Shown piece after piece: positions 18,485 to 26,999 of a DNA stretch of 64,000 nucleotides (position 1 is the first letter of the stretch; each line of letters begins with the position of its first letter). The translations under genes and the position numbers were made by a program. The notes under the pieces were generated by a model. It did no database searches. It saw nothing but the letters and a program-made list of their open reading frames with translations, and had not been told where the DNA came from. Source of the DNA: Chiayiivirga flava (GTDB lineage Bacteria; Pseudomonadota; Gammaproteobacteria; Xanthomonadales; Xanthomonadaceae); NCBI RefSeq assembly GCF_014202825.1, contig NZ_JACHHP010000001.1, positions 558,001-622,000 on the forward strand, read 5' to 3'.

Positions 18485-19273
18485 TCAGATGCCGCGCCGC
18501 TGCACCATCAGCTTCTTGATCTCCGCGATCGCCTTGGCCGGGTTCAGGCCCTTCGGACAGGTGCGGGTGCAGTTCATGATGGTGTGGCAGCGATAGAGCC
18601 GGAACGGATCTTCGAGATCGTCCAGACGTTCGCCGGTGTCCTCGTCGCGGCTGTCGGCGATCCAGCGGTAGGCCTGCAGCAGGATCGCCGGGCCCAGGTA
18701 CTTGTCGCCGTTCCACCAGTAACTCGGGCACGCGGTGCTGCAACAGGCGCACAGGATGCATTCGTACAGACCGTCGAGCTTCTTGCGGTCTTCCGGCGAC
18801 TGCAGGCGCTCGCGGTCCGGCGAGACCGTGCTCTGGGTGCGCAGCCACGGCTTGATCGACGCGTACTGCGCGTAGAAATGCGTCATGTCCGGCACCAGAT
18901 CCTTCACCACGGCCATGTGCGGCAGCGGGTAGATCGGTACATCCTTCTTGCCGCAGTCGTCGATGGCCTTGGTGCAGGCCAGCGTGTTGGTGCCGTCGAT
19001 GTTCATCGCGCACGAACCGCAGATGCCTTCGCGGCACGAGCGGCGGAAGGTCAGCGTGGGATCGATCTCGTTCTTGATCTTGATCAGCGCGTCCAGAACC
19101 ATCGGGCCGCACGCTGCGAGATCGACCTCGTAGGTGTCGACGCGCGGGTTCGCGTCGTCGTCCGGATTCCACCGGTACACCTTGAACGTGCGCGGATTCT
19201 TCGCGCCGGCCGGCGCCGGGAAATGCTTGCCCTTGCCGATCTTCGAATTCTTCGGGAGGGTGAACTCAGCCAT
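18485..19273 (-). CDS. sdhB: Succinate dehydrogenase iron-sulfur subunit
   Basis: SdhB, 262 residues, carries electrons from the flavin to ubiquinone through three Fe-S clusters. Cluster ligands are all visible: the [2Fe-2S] group in [13 protein letters not shown] with a later Cys (NTLACTKAI), the [4Fe-4S] motif [12 protein letters not shown], and the [3Fe-4S] group in [17 protein letters not shown]. The first 20 residues ([19 protein letters not shown]) are an N-terminal extension. The ATG at 19273 has no clear ribosome-binding site. It is separated from sdhA by a 126-nt spacer holding a large hairpin. Confidence 0.97.
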   Translation of the reverse strand: MAEFTLPKNSKIGKGKHFPAPAGAKNPRTFKVYRWNPDDDANPRVDTYEVDLAACGPMVLDALIKIKNEIDPTLTFRRSCREGICGSCAMNIDGTNTLACTKAIDDCGKKDVPIYPLPHMAVVKDLVPDMTHFYAQYASIKPWLRTQSTVSPDRERLQSPEDRKKLDGLYECILCACCSTACPSYWWNGDKYLGPAILLQAYRWIADSRDEDTGERLDDLEDPFRLYRCHTIMNCTRTCPKGLNPAKAIAEIKKLMVQRRGI

Positions 19274-19280
19274 TGGAGGT

Positions 19281-19397
19281 CCGTGATTCGAGATTCGTGA
19301 TTCGTGATTTGGAAGAGCCGGCGTCGTGATGGGTCGTGACCAGCATCGCGGCACCACCGCTCTTCCGAATCACGAATCCCGAATCCCGAATCCCGCG
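19281..19397. repeat. GAATC-type inverted repeat in the sdhA-sdhB spacer
   Basis: 19299-19318 and 19359-19378 form a 20-bp stem (GATTCGTGATTTGGAAGAGC against its complement, one G-U pair) with a 40-nt loop. Both arms continue outward as GATTCGT or GAATCCC repeats. The structure lies within the sdhA-sdhB intercistronic region of the transcript, so it could set the relative stability or expression of the sdhCDA and sdhB parts. Confidence 0.82.
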
Positions 19398-19399
19398 CA

Positions 19400-21208
19400 T
19401 CAATACACCCTCGCCTTCGGCGGCACGGCCTTGATCTCGTCGCTCATCGTGTACATGTGCACGGGGCGATATTCGATCTTCGTGTTGCCGGCGGCGTCGA
19501 TGCTGCATAGGGTGTGCTTCATCCAGTTCTCGTCGTCGCGCTTGGGGTAATCCTCGCGCGCGTGGGCGCCGCGGGATTCCTTGCGATTCTCCGCCGAGAC
19601 CATCGTGACCACGGCCTGGTCGAGCAGGTTCTGCAGTTCCAGCGTCTCGATCAGGTCCGAGTTCCAGATCAGCGAGCGATCGGTGACCTTCACGTCGGCG
19701 AAGCTTGCGTGCACGTCGCGGATCTTCTTCGTGCCCTGGGCCAGGGTTTCGCCGGTGCGGAACACGGCGGCGTCGGCCTGCATCGTACGCTGCATGTCGA
19801 GGCGGATGTTGGCGGTCGGCGTCGCGCCGTTGGCATTGCGATGCCTGTCGAGGTTGGCCAGCGCCCGGTCGCAGGCCGACGCCGGCAGCGTCTTGTGCGG
19901 GGCGTTCCTGACGATGGTCTCGGCGCAGCGGTTCGCCACCGCGCGGCCGAACACCACCAGATCGAGCAGCGAATTCGAACCCAGGCGATTGGCCCCGTGC
20001 ACCGACACGCAGGCCGCTTCGCCGATGGCGTACAGGCCCGGCACCACGGCATCGGGGTTGTCGCCGCGCAGCTGCACCACTTCGCCGTGGTAGTTGGTCG
20101 GGATGCCGCCCATGTTGTAGTGCACGGTCGGCAGCACCGGGATCGGCTGCTTCTCGACGTCGACATTGGCAAAGATGCGCGCGCTTTCGGCGATGCCCGG
20201 CAGCTTCTCGTGGATGACTTCCGGCCCGAGGTGCGTGAGGTCGAGCAGGATGTGGTCCTTGTGCTCGCCGACGCCGCGGCCTTCGCGGATTTCCATCGTC
20301 ATCGCGCGGCTGACCATGTCGCGCGGCGCGAGGTCCTTGACGCTCGGCGCGTAACGCTCCATGAAACGCTCTCCGTTCGAATTGCGCAGGATGCCGCCTT
20401 CGCCGCGCACACCTTCGGTGATCAGGCAGCCGGCGCCGTAGATGCCGGTGGGATGGAACTGCACGAATTCCATGTCCTGCATCGCAAGGCCGGCGCGCAG
20501 CACCATGCCGCCGCCGTCGCCGGTGCAGGTGTGCGCGGAGGTGGCGCTGAAGTACGCGCGGCCGTAGCCGCCGGTGGCCAGCACGGTGCCCTGCGCACGG
20601 AACAGGTGCAGCTCGCCGGTGCTCATGTCGAGCGCCAGCACGCCGCGGCAGGCGCCTTCGTCGTCCATGATGAGGTCGAGTGCGAAGTATTCGATGAAGA
20701 ACTGCGCGTCGTGCGCCAGCGACTGCTGGTAGAGCGTGTGCAGGATGGCGTGGCCGGTGCGGTCGGCCGCGGCGCAGGTACGCTGCGCGGGCGGGCCTTC
20801 GCCGTAACGCGTGGTCATGCCGCCGAACGGGCGCTGGTAGATCTTGCCGTCCTCGGTGCGCGAGAACGGCACACCGTAGTGTTCGAGTTCGATGATGGCC
20901 GGGATCGCTTCGCGGCACATGTACTCGATCGCGTCCTGGTCGCCGAGCCAGTCGGAGCCCTTGACCGTGTCGTAGAAGTGGTAGCGCCAGTCGTCCTCGC
21001 CCATGTTGGCGAGCGCGGCGGCGACGCCGCCCTGCGCCGCGACGGTGTGCGAACGCGTGGGGAACACCTTGGTGATGCAGGCGGTGTTGAGACCCTTCTG
21101 GGCAAGGCCGAACGTCGCGCGCAGGCCGGCGCCGCCGGCGCCGACGACGATCATGTCGTACTTGTGTTCGGTGATCTTGTAGGCAGGCTTTACGGACGAT
21201 GCTGTCAT
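19400..21208 (-). CDS. sdhA: Succinate dehydrogenase flavoprotein subunit
   Basis: SdhA, 602 residues, oxidises succinate to fumarate with covalent FAD. The dinucleotide fold [11 protein letters not shown] is at residues 21-31. His54 in SHTVAAQGG is the expected FAD attachment site. The active-site block [30 protein letters not shown] contains the catalytic Arg region, and HTGPANLG-type sequence is replaced by [17 protein letters not shown], also standard. C-terminus [10 protein letters not shown]. Lies 4 nt downstream of sdhD and upstream of sdhB; sdhE and sdhAF4 in the neighbourhood probably assist flavinylation. Confidence 0.97.
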   Translation of the reverse strand: MTASSVKPAYKITEHKYDMIVVGAGGAGLRATFGLAQKGLNTACITKVFPTRSHTVAAQGGVAAALANMGEDDWRYHFYDTVKGSDWLGDQDAIEYMCREAIPAIIELEHYGVPFSRTEDGKIYQRPFGGMTTRYGEGPPAQRTCAAADRTGHAILHTLYQQSLAHDAQFFIEYFALDLIMDDEGACRGVLALDMSTGELHLFRAQGTVLATGGYGRAYFSATSAHTCTGDGGGMVLRAGLAMQDMEFVQFHPTGIYGAGCLITEGVRGEGGILRNSNGERFMERYAPSVKDLAPRDMVSRAMTMEIREGRGVGEHKDHILLDLTHLGPEVIHEKLPGIAESARIFANVDVEKQPIPVLPTVHYNMGGIPTNYHGEVVQLRGDNPDAVVPGLYAIGEAACVSVHGANRLGSNSLLDLVVFGRAVANRCAETIVRNAPHKTLPASACDRALANLDRHRNANGATPTANIRLDMQRTMQADAAVFRTGETLAQGTKKIRDVHASFADVKVTDRSLIWNSDLIETLELQNLLDQAVVTMVSAENRKESRGAHAREDYPKRDDENWMKHTLCSIDAAGNTKIEYRPVHMYTMSDEIKAVPPKARVY

Positions 21209-21212
21209 GGGA

Positions 21213-21641
21213 TCAGGCCGCGAAAACGATGCGGCCGATGGCCACGATGGCGACAATCGCGGCAAGCGCGTTGACGAGGAAGTTGAGGACCTGCAGGGAG
21301 ACTTCCATCCACGGCGTGTGGATGTAGTCCTCGGCCACCACCTGCAGGCCGAGCTTGGAGTGGTACAGCAGCGCGGACACAAGCGCGATCAGCAGCGCCG
21401 CGTTCAGCGGCTGCGCGAGGGTGAGCCGCACGGTGAGGTAGTCCGCGCCGAGCAGGCTGAAGACCAGCCAGACGAACCACGGCATCAGCAGCGCCAGCGC
21501 CACCGCAGTAAGGCGCTGCATCGTGAAGTGTTTCACGCCGTCCTTGGCCGAACCCAGGCCGCGGGCCTTTGCGAGCGGATTGCGCAGGCGGCCCACCTGT
21601 TCCGGCGCGCGCTTGCGGCCCTGGTGCGCGTCGACGTTCAT
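21213..21641 (-). CDS. sdhD: Succinate dehydrogenase membrane anchor subunit
   Basis: SdhD, 142 residues, one of two membrane subunits anchoring SdhAB and forming the heme b/quinone site. Three hydrophobic segments follow a 30-residue cytoplasmic leader. The second loop holds [21 protein letters not shown], where the His and the DYIH motif correspond to the heme-ligand and quinone region of the family. The ATG start overlaps the sdhC stop as ATGA (21638-21641), and the sdhA start follows its stop by 4 nt, so the operon is tightly coupled. Confidence 0.93.
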   Translation of the reverse strand: MNVDAHQGRKRAPEQVGRLRNPLAKARGLGSAKDGVKHFTMQRLTAVALALLMPWFVWLVFSLLGADYLTVRLTLAQPLNAALLIALVSALLYHSKLGLQVVAEDYIHTPWMEVSLQVLNFLVNALAAIVAIVAIGRIVFAA

Positions 21642-22045
21642 GCCGCCGCTCCGAGCAGACCGAGCTGGCGCAGCGCCAGCAGCCACAGCGCGACGGTCAC
21701 GATCGCGGTCAACGCCACCACCGTCCAGCCGGAGCGGTAGAACTGCGGGATCTCGAAGCCCAGGCCCACGTCCCACGCCAGATGGCGCAGGCCGTTGAAG
21801 AAGTGGTAGACCACGCAGAACAGCGCGCCGAACACGATGACGAGCCCGGGAACGGAGGTGGCACATGCCATGAACTGGGCATGTGCCTGCGGACCTGCGG
21901 CCACCGCCGTCAGCCACCAGACCATGCCGAACGCGCCGATCGACAACACCACGCCGGTGATGCGATGCAATATCGACATCGTCATCGTGATCTGGAACCG
22001 GTACACCTGCAGATGCGGTGACAGGGGGCGTTCGCGCTGCGTCAT
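21638..22045 (-). CDS. sdhC: Succinate dehydrogenase cytochrome b556 subunit
   Basis: SdhC, 135 residues, with three membrane helices. The N-terminal MTQRERPLSPHLQVYRF is the family signature, followed by MSILHRITGVVLSIG (Ser and Arg of the quinone pocket) and YHFFNGLRHLAWDVG, which supplies the heme His. I chose the ATG at 22045 rather than the GTG six nt upstream, because relatives begin MTxRxRPLSPH. Its stop is coupled to sdhD. A 66-nt gap with a small stem-loop separates it from the sdhAF4-like gene. Confidence 0.94.
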   Translation of the reverse strand: MTQRERPLSPHLQVYRFQITMTMSILHRITGVVLSIGAFGMVWWLTAVAAGPQAHAQFMACATSVPGLVIVFGALFCVVYHFFNGLRHLAWDVGLGFEIPQFYRSGWTVVALTAIVTVALWLLALRQLGLLGAAA

Positions 22046-22086
22046 GGACACGCTCTCGTGAAGCTTGCGGAAAAGAAGGGAGCCGG

Positions 22087-22111
22087 CGATGACTGCATTA
22101 CGTGGTCATCG
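22087..22111. promoter_or_regulatory. Small stem-loop between sdhAF4 and sdhC
   Basis: CGATGAC and GTCATCG (22087-22093 and 22105-22111) form a 7-bp stem with an 11-nt loop directly after the sdhAF4 stop codon and about 40 nt before the sdhC start. It could be an operator half-site pair or an RNA element between the two cistrons; nothing in the sequence decides which. Confidence 0.3.
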
Positions 22112-22288
22112 TCAGAAGTCGATGCAGCGGCCGTTCTTTTCCCAGTCGCCGTAGCGGGTGGGCTCGGGGCCGTCGCGGCCGCCGATCTCGCGCGGGAGCA
22201 CCGGGCTTGCCGCAGGCGACACGGACCGATCCTGTGCGGGTCGGACGTCGGGTGCGGGCTCGGGGGCTGGCTGCGGTTGACCTATCAT
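22112..22288 (-). CDS. Succinate dehydrogenase assembly factor 4 (DUF1674) family protein
   Basis: 58-residue protein whose C-terminal 25 residues (REIGGRDGPEPTRYGDWEKN then GRCIDF) are the SDHAF4/DUF1674 signature, notably EIGG, GPEPTRYGDWE and the final DF. The N-terminal half is a Pro/Ala-rich unstructured stretch. In eukaryotes the family binds flavinylated SdhA and protects it until SdhB docks; a bacterial role is inferred from family and position. It lies immediately upstream of sdhC on the same strand. The ATG at 22288 is used; an in-frame TTG at 22312 is possible. Confidence 0.87.
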   Translation of the reverse strand: MIGQPQPAPEPAPDVRPAQDRSVSPAASPVLPREIGGRDGPEPTRYGDWEKNGRCIDF

Positions 22289-22330
22289 GTGCGGCGTTCG
22301 TGCAACGCACAAAGGTTAAACCCTGACCCC

Positions 22331-23218
22331 ATGTGGAGCAAGCTCGATTCCCCCGACGATGGTCGAACCACGACCGCGCTGTGCCTGCCGGACGTGCAGG
22401 TGCTCGCGCTCGAAGGGCGCGATGCCGCAGCGTTCGCGCAGGCCCAGTTCACCGGCGACGTCCAGGCGCTGGCCGACCTGCACTGGCAATGGAGCGCATG
22501 GCTGACGCCGAAGGGCCGCGTGGTGGCGCTGTTCCAGCTGCTGCGCCTCGATCCCGAGCGCTACTGGGCCATCGTGCGCGACATGCCGGCCGCAACGCTC
22601 GCGCAGGCGCTCGGACGCTTCGTCTTCCGCAGCAAGGTGCGGCTGCTTCCGCTGGACGTGCCGGTGAGCGGTGTCGCGGACGCGGCGCCGGTCACGCAGG
22701 CGATGGCGCTGCGCCACGACGACGGCGGCGTCGACATCGCGCTCGAGCGCGACGGCACGCGCGCCCTGCGCATCGGCCCGGCCGGCGCCGACCGCGGCCG
22801 CGATGCACCCGACGCGCTTGCCGCGTGGTCGCTGGCCGACATGGCGGGCGGGCTGCCGCGCCTGCAGGACGCCGCCGTGGAGGCCTACACCCCGCAGATG
22901 CTCGGGCTCGACCGCTTGGCCGCGTACAGCCTGAAAAAGGGCTGTTACCCCGGGCAGGAAATCGTCTCGCGCACGCACTTTCTCGGGCAGGCCAAGCGCG
23001 GCCTCGTCCGCGTGGAGCTGCTTGCGCCGGCCCGCATCGGGGAGCGGTTCGTGTCCGATGCGGGCACGGCGGCCGAGGTGGTCTGCAGCGCGTCGGCAGG
23101 GACCCGGCGCGAAGCGCTGCTGGTGGCCGCGCTCGACCCGCCGGCAGCGCTGTGGCGCGACGCGGACGGGGTCGATCGTGCGACACCGCTGCCGTTGCAG
23201 GACAGCCTGCTGCGCTAG
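22331..23218 (+). CDS. ygfZ: Folate-binding protein YgfZ/GcvT family
   Basis: YgfZ, 295 residues, a tetrahydrofolate-binding protein related to GcvT that supports Fe-S cluster enzymes. The family signature K-G-C-Y-x-G-Q-E is present as KGCYPGQE at residues 203-210, with the functionally important Cys205. N-terminal FTGDVQAL...WLTPKGRVVA and C-terminal THFLGQAKRGLVRVEL also match. It is divergent from the sdh operon with only 42 nt between starts. The context of SDH maturation genes fits its Fe-S role. A TATCAT box at 22283-22288 might be its -10. Confidence 0.92.
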   Translation: MWSKLDSPDDGRTTTALCLPDVQVLALEGRDAAAFAQAQFTGDVQALADLHWQWSAWLTPKGRVVALFQLLRLDPERYWAIVRDMPAATLAQALGRFVFRSKVRLLPLDVPVSGVADAAPVTQAMALRHDDGGVDIALERDGTRALRIGPAGADRGRDAPDALAAWSLADMAGGLPRLQDAAVEAYTPQMLGLDRLAAYSLKKGCYPGQEIVSRTHFLGQAKRGLVRVELLAPARIGERFVSDAGTAAEVVCSASAGTRREALLVAALDPPAALWRDADGVDRATPLPLQDSLLR

Positions 23219-23267
23219 CCCGCCGACGGCGCCAGGCCGCCGCCTACGTGGTGCTGCCGGCCGCGTG

Positions 23268-23273
23268 TATGAT
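23268..23273 (+). promoter_or_regulatory. Possible -10 box for the PhnD-like gene
   Basis: TATGAT preceded by TG (extended -10 form GTGTATGAT) lies about 117 nt upstream of the ATG at 23390. No convincing -35 is visible at 17 nt. Confidence 0.35.
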
Positions 23274-23389
23274 GCCGCTGCGCGACGCGCAGAACGGCCG
23301 CATCCAAGGGCCGCGGGCGTCGCGCCCACATCGATTCGGCCGTCACCGCCACGCGACGGCCACCGGCGATCTGACAGGAGGAGTCGCCA

Positions 23390-24226
23390 ATGCACCACCT
23401 ACGCCGCGCGGGCGCCGCGCTGCTGTTGCTGACCGGCATCGCCGCCACCGCGCCCGCATCGGCCGCCGATTTCCGGATCGCGGTCGAACCCGCGTACCCG
23501 GTGGAGCAGGCGCAGGAGGTCTACAAGCCGCTGATCGATTACCTCGCGGCCAGCACCGGCCACACCTTCGAACTCGTGGTCGCGCGCAACTACCACTTCC
23601 ACTGGCACGATCTGCGCCAGAACACGCCGGTCGATTTCGCCTTCGAGGAAGCCCATTTCGTCGACTACCGCGCCACGCACCAGCAGTTCGAACCGCTGGT
23701 GCGTACCGCCGAGCCCACGTCGTATTCGCTGCTGGCGCAACCGGACTTCGAGAGCGGCGGGCTGAAGGGCCTGATCGGCCGGCCCGTGGCCTGCATGCCG
23801 GCGCCGAGCCTGGGCTTCGCGCTGCTGACCGAGCTCTACGACAACCCGGTCGCGCAGCCGGACATCCGCTCCGAAGCCGCATCGTGGCAGAGCGGCGTGG
23901 AGATGGTGTTCGGCGGCGAGGCCGACGGCGCGATGGTGCCGTCGCGCCTCGCGGAACTCTATCCGAACCTCGTCATCCTGCAGCGCAGCCGCGATTTCCC
24001 GGGCCGCGCGTTCAGCGCCGCGCCCGGTGTCGATGCGGCGGTGAAACAGGCCGTGAAGGACGCGCTGCTGAAGCTGCACGAAGACACCGACGCCTACCCG
24101 GTACTGGCGGAACTGGGCGCATCGCGCTTCGAGCCGGCCACGCGCGCCGAGTACGTCGGCCAGGAAGACATGCTCAAGGGGTTCTTCGGCTACGTCGAGG
24201 CGACCCGGCCCGAAGCATCCCGCTGA
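23390..24226 (+). CDS. PhnD/SsuA/TauA-like periplasmic substrate-binding protein
   Basis: 278-residue secreted binding protein. The signal peptide spans about residues 1-25 (MHHLRRAGAALLLLTGIAATAPASA). The mature part starts ADFRIAVEPAYPVEQAQEVYKPLIDYLAASTG, which is the PhnD-type phosphate/phosphonate-binding fold, with later VDFAFEEAHFVDYRA and GLIGRPVACMPAPSLGFALL. A strong GGAGGA site lies upstream of the ATG. No ABC permease or ATPase gene adjoins it, so it may feed a distant transporter or act as a sensor; the ligand is unknown. Confidence 0.83.
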   Translation: MHHLRRAGAALLLLTGIAATAPASAADFRIAVEPAYPVEQAQEVYKPLIDYLAASTGHTFELVVARNYHFHWHDLRQNTPVDFAFEEAHFVDYRATHQQFEPLVRTAEPTSYSLLAQPDFESGGLKGLIGRPVACMPAPSLGFALLTELYDNPVAQPDIRSEAASWQSGVEMVFGGEADGAMVPSRLAELYPNLVILQRSRDFPGRAFSAAPGVDAAVKQAVKDALLKLHEDTDAYPVLAELGASRFEPATRAEYVGQEDMLKGFFGYVEATRPEASR

Positions 24227-24262
24227 TCGTCCGCCCGCCTGCCCTGCGCCCGCGGGCGGACG

Positions 24263-25132
24263 TCAGGACGGTTCGGCCACCGAGGCGCCGAACGCCTCGG
24301 CCAGCGCGCGGTAACGCTCGCGCTGCAGTTCGTTGGCCGGCGCCGGTGCACGCACCTCCAGCAGCACGAACTGGTCCCCCGGCACGGCCCCGGGCAAGCC
24401 GCGCCCGCGCAGCCGCAGGCGGCGGCCGCTGTCCGACCCCGGCGGCACCCGCACGGTGACGCTGCCGCCAAGCGTCGGCACCGCAATCTGCGCGCCGAGC
24501 GCGGCATCCCACGGAGCGATCGGCCAGCGCAGCAGCACATCGCGGCCGTCGAGTTCGAACTGCGCATGCGGGGCGAGTTCGATTTCCAGCAGCAGATCGC
24601 GGCCCTGCCCGCCCTGGCCGGACAGACGGATCTGCTGGCCGGCCTGGATGCCGGCCGGGATCTTCACGTCGAGCGTGCGACCGTCGATTTCGATGCGGCG
24701 CGTGGCCCCGGCGTAGACCGTCTCCAGATCCACCTGCAGCCGCGCGCGGCGCTCCGTCGGCGGCCGGGCGCCGGGCCGTCCCGCGCGCGCGCGCGCGCCG
24801 AACAGCGACTCGAAGAAATCGCTGAATCCTTCCTGCCCGCCGAAGCCTTCGCCGAAGTCGACGCCGCCGTCGCCCCAGTTCGGCGGCGGCTGGAACTCGT
24901 CGCCGGGACGGTAGCCGCCGGCGCGCACGCGGTCGTAGGCGGCGCGCTTCTTCGCATCGCCCAGCACCTCGTTGGCTTCGTTGATCGACTTGAACTTCTC
25001 TTCGGCGCCGGCTTCCTTGCTGACGTCGGGGTGGTACTTGCGCGCCAGCCGACGGTAGGCGGCCTTGATCGCCTTCTCGTCCGCCGTCGGCGCCACGCCG
25101 AGGATGTCGTAATAGTCCTTGAACTGCATCAT
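24263..25132 (-). CDS. cbpA: J-domain co-chaperone, CbpA-like
   Basis: DnaJ-class protein of 289 residues acting with DnaK. The J domain is at residues 1-70 ([20 protein letters not shown]) with HPD in [10 protein letters not shown] Gly/Phe-rich linker (about 85-120, [20 protein letters not shown]) and two C-terminal beta domains ([16 protein letters not shown] and PLGAVPGD-like [16 protein letters not shown]) follow. There is no zinc-finger region, so it is CbpA type rather than DnaJ type. Two adjacent ATGs (25132 and 25129) are possible starts. It lies downstream of hsp20 but beyond a terminator. Confidence 0.9.
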   Translation of the reverse strand: MMQFKDYYDILGVAPTADEKAIKAAYRRLARKYHPDVSKEAGAEEKFKSINEANEVLGDAKKRAAYDRVRAGGYRPGDEFQPPPNWGDGGVDFGEGFGGQEGFSDFFESLFGARARAGRPGARPPTERRARLQVDLETVYAGATRRIEIDGRTLDVKIPAGIQAGQQIRLSGQGGQGRDLLLEIELAPHAQFELDGRDVLLRWPIAPWDAALGAQIAVPTLGGSVTVRVPPGSDSGRRLRLRGRGLPGAVPGDQFVLLEVRAPAPANELQRERYRALAEAFGASVAEPS

Positions 25133-25212
25133 CTACCCCGCTTTTCCGACCGCCGCGGCGGCGCGGCGGAATGGACTGGTCATTCGGTGGACGTCGCGTG
25201 ACGTCGAACAGC

Positions 25213-25244
25213 AAAACGGCCCGCGGCGCACGCGCCGCAGGCCG
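25213..25244 (-). terminator. Rho-independent terminator of hsp20
   Basis: On the minus strand a 12-bp GC-rich stem (CGGCCTGCGGCG against CGCCGCGGGCCG, one G-U pair) with a 4-nt loop is followed by TTTT. It begins about 78 nt beyond the hsp20 stop codon and separates it from the J-protein gene. Confidence 0.75.
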
Positions 25245-25322
25245 GTGGGAACCGACGCCACAGTAGCCGGCCGCAAGGCCGATGGGAACGCGCGGTCACG
25301 CGTTCCCGCGGGCGGCGTCCGC

Positions 25323-25763
25323 TTACTGCACCTGGATGCGGCGCGGCTGCTGCTCGGCCTTCTTCGGAATGCTGATCTCCAGCACGCCGTGCTTGCCGGT
25401 GGCCGTGATGTTGTCGGCATCGGCACTGTCGGGCAGCGCGAAGCGGCGGTGGAAGCTGCCGTGGGCGCGCTCCACGCGCGACCAGCGCTTGCCCTCTTCC
25501 TTCACCTCGGCGCTGCGCTCGCCCTTGATCGTCAGCACGCCCTTGTCCATGTGGACCTCGACGTTGGCCGGATCGACGCCCGGGATGTCGGCGAAGATGA
25601 CGAAACGGGTCTCGTCCTCGCGGATGTCGACGCGCGGGGTCCACTGGCTGGTGGCGACGTTCGAGGTATCGCCTTCGGCCTCGCCGAAGAAGCGGTCGAA
25701 GATCTGGCGCAGGTCGTTGGCACTGCGGGCGTTGAAGGGGCTGCCGTAGCGGATGGTGTTCAT
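25323..25763 (-). CDS. Small heat-shock protein, Hsp20/alpha-crystallin family
   Basis: 146-residue holdase chaperone. The alpha-crystallin domain spans about residues 40-135, with WTPRVDIREDETRFVIFADIPGV, VLTIKGERS and the RRFALP strand. The C-terminal motif IPKKAEQQPRRIQVQ contains the I-x-I/V-like anchor (RIQV). The start MNTIRYGSPF is preceded by CGGAG. A sigma-32-like promoter (CTTGAA with a CACACAT box) lies about 45 nt upstream, and a terminator follows, so it appears to be a single heat-inducible transcription unit. Confidence 0.93.
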   Translation of the reverse strand: MNTIRYGSPFNARSANDLRQIFDRFFGEAEGDTSNVATSQWTPRVDIREDETRFVIFADIPGVDPANVEVHMDKGVLTIKGERSAEVKEEGKRWSRVERAHGSFHRRFALPDSADADNITATGKHGVLEISIPKKAEQQPRRIQVQ

Positions 25764-25805
25764 GGGCGTACTCCGGATGTGGGTGCGGCGACGTGCCGCT
25801 TGCCC

Positions 25806-25836
25806 GGTATGTGTGATCGCCCGGCGGCAGTTCAAG
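25806..25836 (-). promoter_or_regulatory. Sigma-32 (RpoH)-like promoter of hsp20
   Basis: On the minus strand CTTGAA (25831-25836) is followed after about 15 nt by CACACAT, which resembles the RpoH -10 consensus CCCCATnT. It lies about 45 nt upstream of the hsp20 start codon. The -35 is an exact match to the first six bases of the RpoH consensus; the -10 is partial. Confidence 0.5.
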
Positions 25837-25988
25837 GGTGCCCGCAGCACAGCTGCGGCCGGGTGGGCCGCGGATGCCGCCGGCAAGCGCCCGGCGACGC
25901 CGTCCGGGCGGGCGCCTGTCCCCGCACCGCCGCGCGGCGCACGTGCGAAAATGCCGTCGCGCGATCCGCGCTCAAGACACCCAGACCC

Positions 25989-26465
25989 ATGTCCATCAAG
26001 ATCGGCGAGCGCATCCCGCACGCCCAGCTCAACGTGCTCACCGACGGTGTGCAGACCGTCACCACCGAGGAGTTGTTCGACGGCCGCAAGGTGTTGCTGT
26101 TCTCGGTGCCCGGCGCGTTCACGCCGACATGCTCGTTCAAGCACCTGCCGGGCTACGTCGACAAGCTCGACGAATTCCGCGCGCGCGACATCGACGTGGC
26201 CTGCATGTCGGTGAACGATGCCTTCGTGATGGCGGCCTGGGCCAACAGCCAGCAGGTCCCGCCGGACCTGCGCATGCTCGCCGACGGCAACGCGGCGTTC
26301 GCCGAGGCGCTCGGGCTGACGATGGACGCCACCGCGTTCGGCATGGGCAAGCGTTCCAAGCGCTTTGCGCTGTATGCGGAGGATGGCGTGGTGCGGCAGC
26401 TGTTCGTCGAGGCGCCCGGCGAGTTCAAGGTGTCGTCGGCGGAGGCGGTGCTGGCGGCGATCTGA
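25989..26465 (+). CDS. Peroxiredoxin, atypical 2-Cys/Prx5 type
   Basis: 158-residue thiol peroxidase of the Prx5 (redoxin) class. Thr-x-x-Cys active site is PGAFTPTCSFKHLPG, with peroxidatic Cys48. VNDAFVMAAWA and GMGKRSKRFALYAEDGVV are family blocks. Full length for Prx5. The ATG at 25989 is the first protein-like start; the open frame upstream is noncoding. It is divergent from hsp20, so the two stress genes share a 225-nt intergenic region. The reductant (glutathione/glutaredoxin or thioredoxin) cannot be told from the sequence. Confidence 0.93.
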   Translation: MSIKIGERIPHAQLNVLTDGVQTVTTEELFDGRKVLLFSVPGAFTPTCSFKHLPGYVDKLDEFRARDIDVACMSVNDAFVMAAWANSQQVPPDLRMLADGNAAFAEALGLTMDATAFGMGKRSKRFALYAEDGVVRQLFVEAPGEFKVSSAEAVLAAI

Positions 26466-26532
26466 GCGGTCAATCGGCGGCCTGACGCGCAATGGATCGA
26501 TGATCTGCACATCGCCCGCATGACGTAGATCA

Positions 26533-26574
26533 AGCCCCTCTCCCCGTGGGAGAGGGGTTGGGGAGAGGGTTCGG
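26533..26574. repeat. Single copy of the 42-nt GGGAGAGGGG element
   Basis: Identical over 42 nt to each arm of the inverted repeat at 6015-6057/6201-6243, including the CCCCTCTCCCC...GGGAGAGGGG hairpin and the GGGGAGAGGGTTCGG tail. Here it is solitary, 68 nt past the peroxiredoxin stop. Confidence 0.85.
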
Positions 26575-26688
26575 GCTGATGCGAAGCGTTCACCGCTTCG
26601 AAGCGGTCGGACGCGTACTACATGCTTTTTGCGAAGCGCTGAACGAGCGAGATGAACTCAGGCATCCGCCTGAATGTTCGTGCAAAGC

Positions 26689-26955
26689 CCGCGATACGGC
26701 GCTGCCCGGACCCTCATCCGGCGCTACGCGCCACCTTCTCCCGGAGGGAGAAGGGCGAGCGGGCTTCCGCTTCCAAAATTTACTTTGATCGTTCCGATCG
26801 GCTCGGCAACTCGTGCTCCGTGCTCCGTGCTCGGACTGACCTTGACGCTCGCTTAACGATCCCGCGAAGTCCGCGATACGACTCTGCCCGGACCCTTATC
26901 CGGCGCTGCGCGCCACCTTCTCCCGCGGGGAGAAGGGCAAGCGTGCTTCCGCTTC
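26689..26955. repeat. Direct duplication of an 86-nt GGGAGAAGG element
   Basis: Copies at 26689-26774 and 26871-26955 (period 182 nt) share CCGCGATACG, then CTGCCCGGACCC, TCATCCGGCGCT or TTATCCGGCGCT, CGCGCCACCTTCTCCC, GGGAGAAGGGC and GCTTCCGCTTC. Unlike most pairs in the window they lie in the same orientation, so they cannot fold on each other. Confidence 0.8.
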
Positions 26956-26999
26956 GTACGTCGATTCCAATCGTCCGAAGCGGCTCAACAACCCGACGA

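Larger units (their letters stand above)
26466..26999. other. 534-nt intergenic region made largely of repeats
   Basis: Between the peroxiredoxin and gyrA stops (convergent genes) no convincing gene is seen. It contains one copy of the 42-nt GGGAGAGGGG element (26533-26574), two direct copies of an about 86-nt unit (26689-26774 and 26871-26955), and a small CGTGCTC triplication near 26812-26832. Confidence 0.7.
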
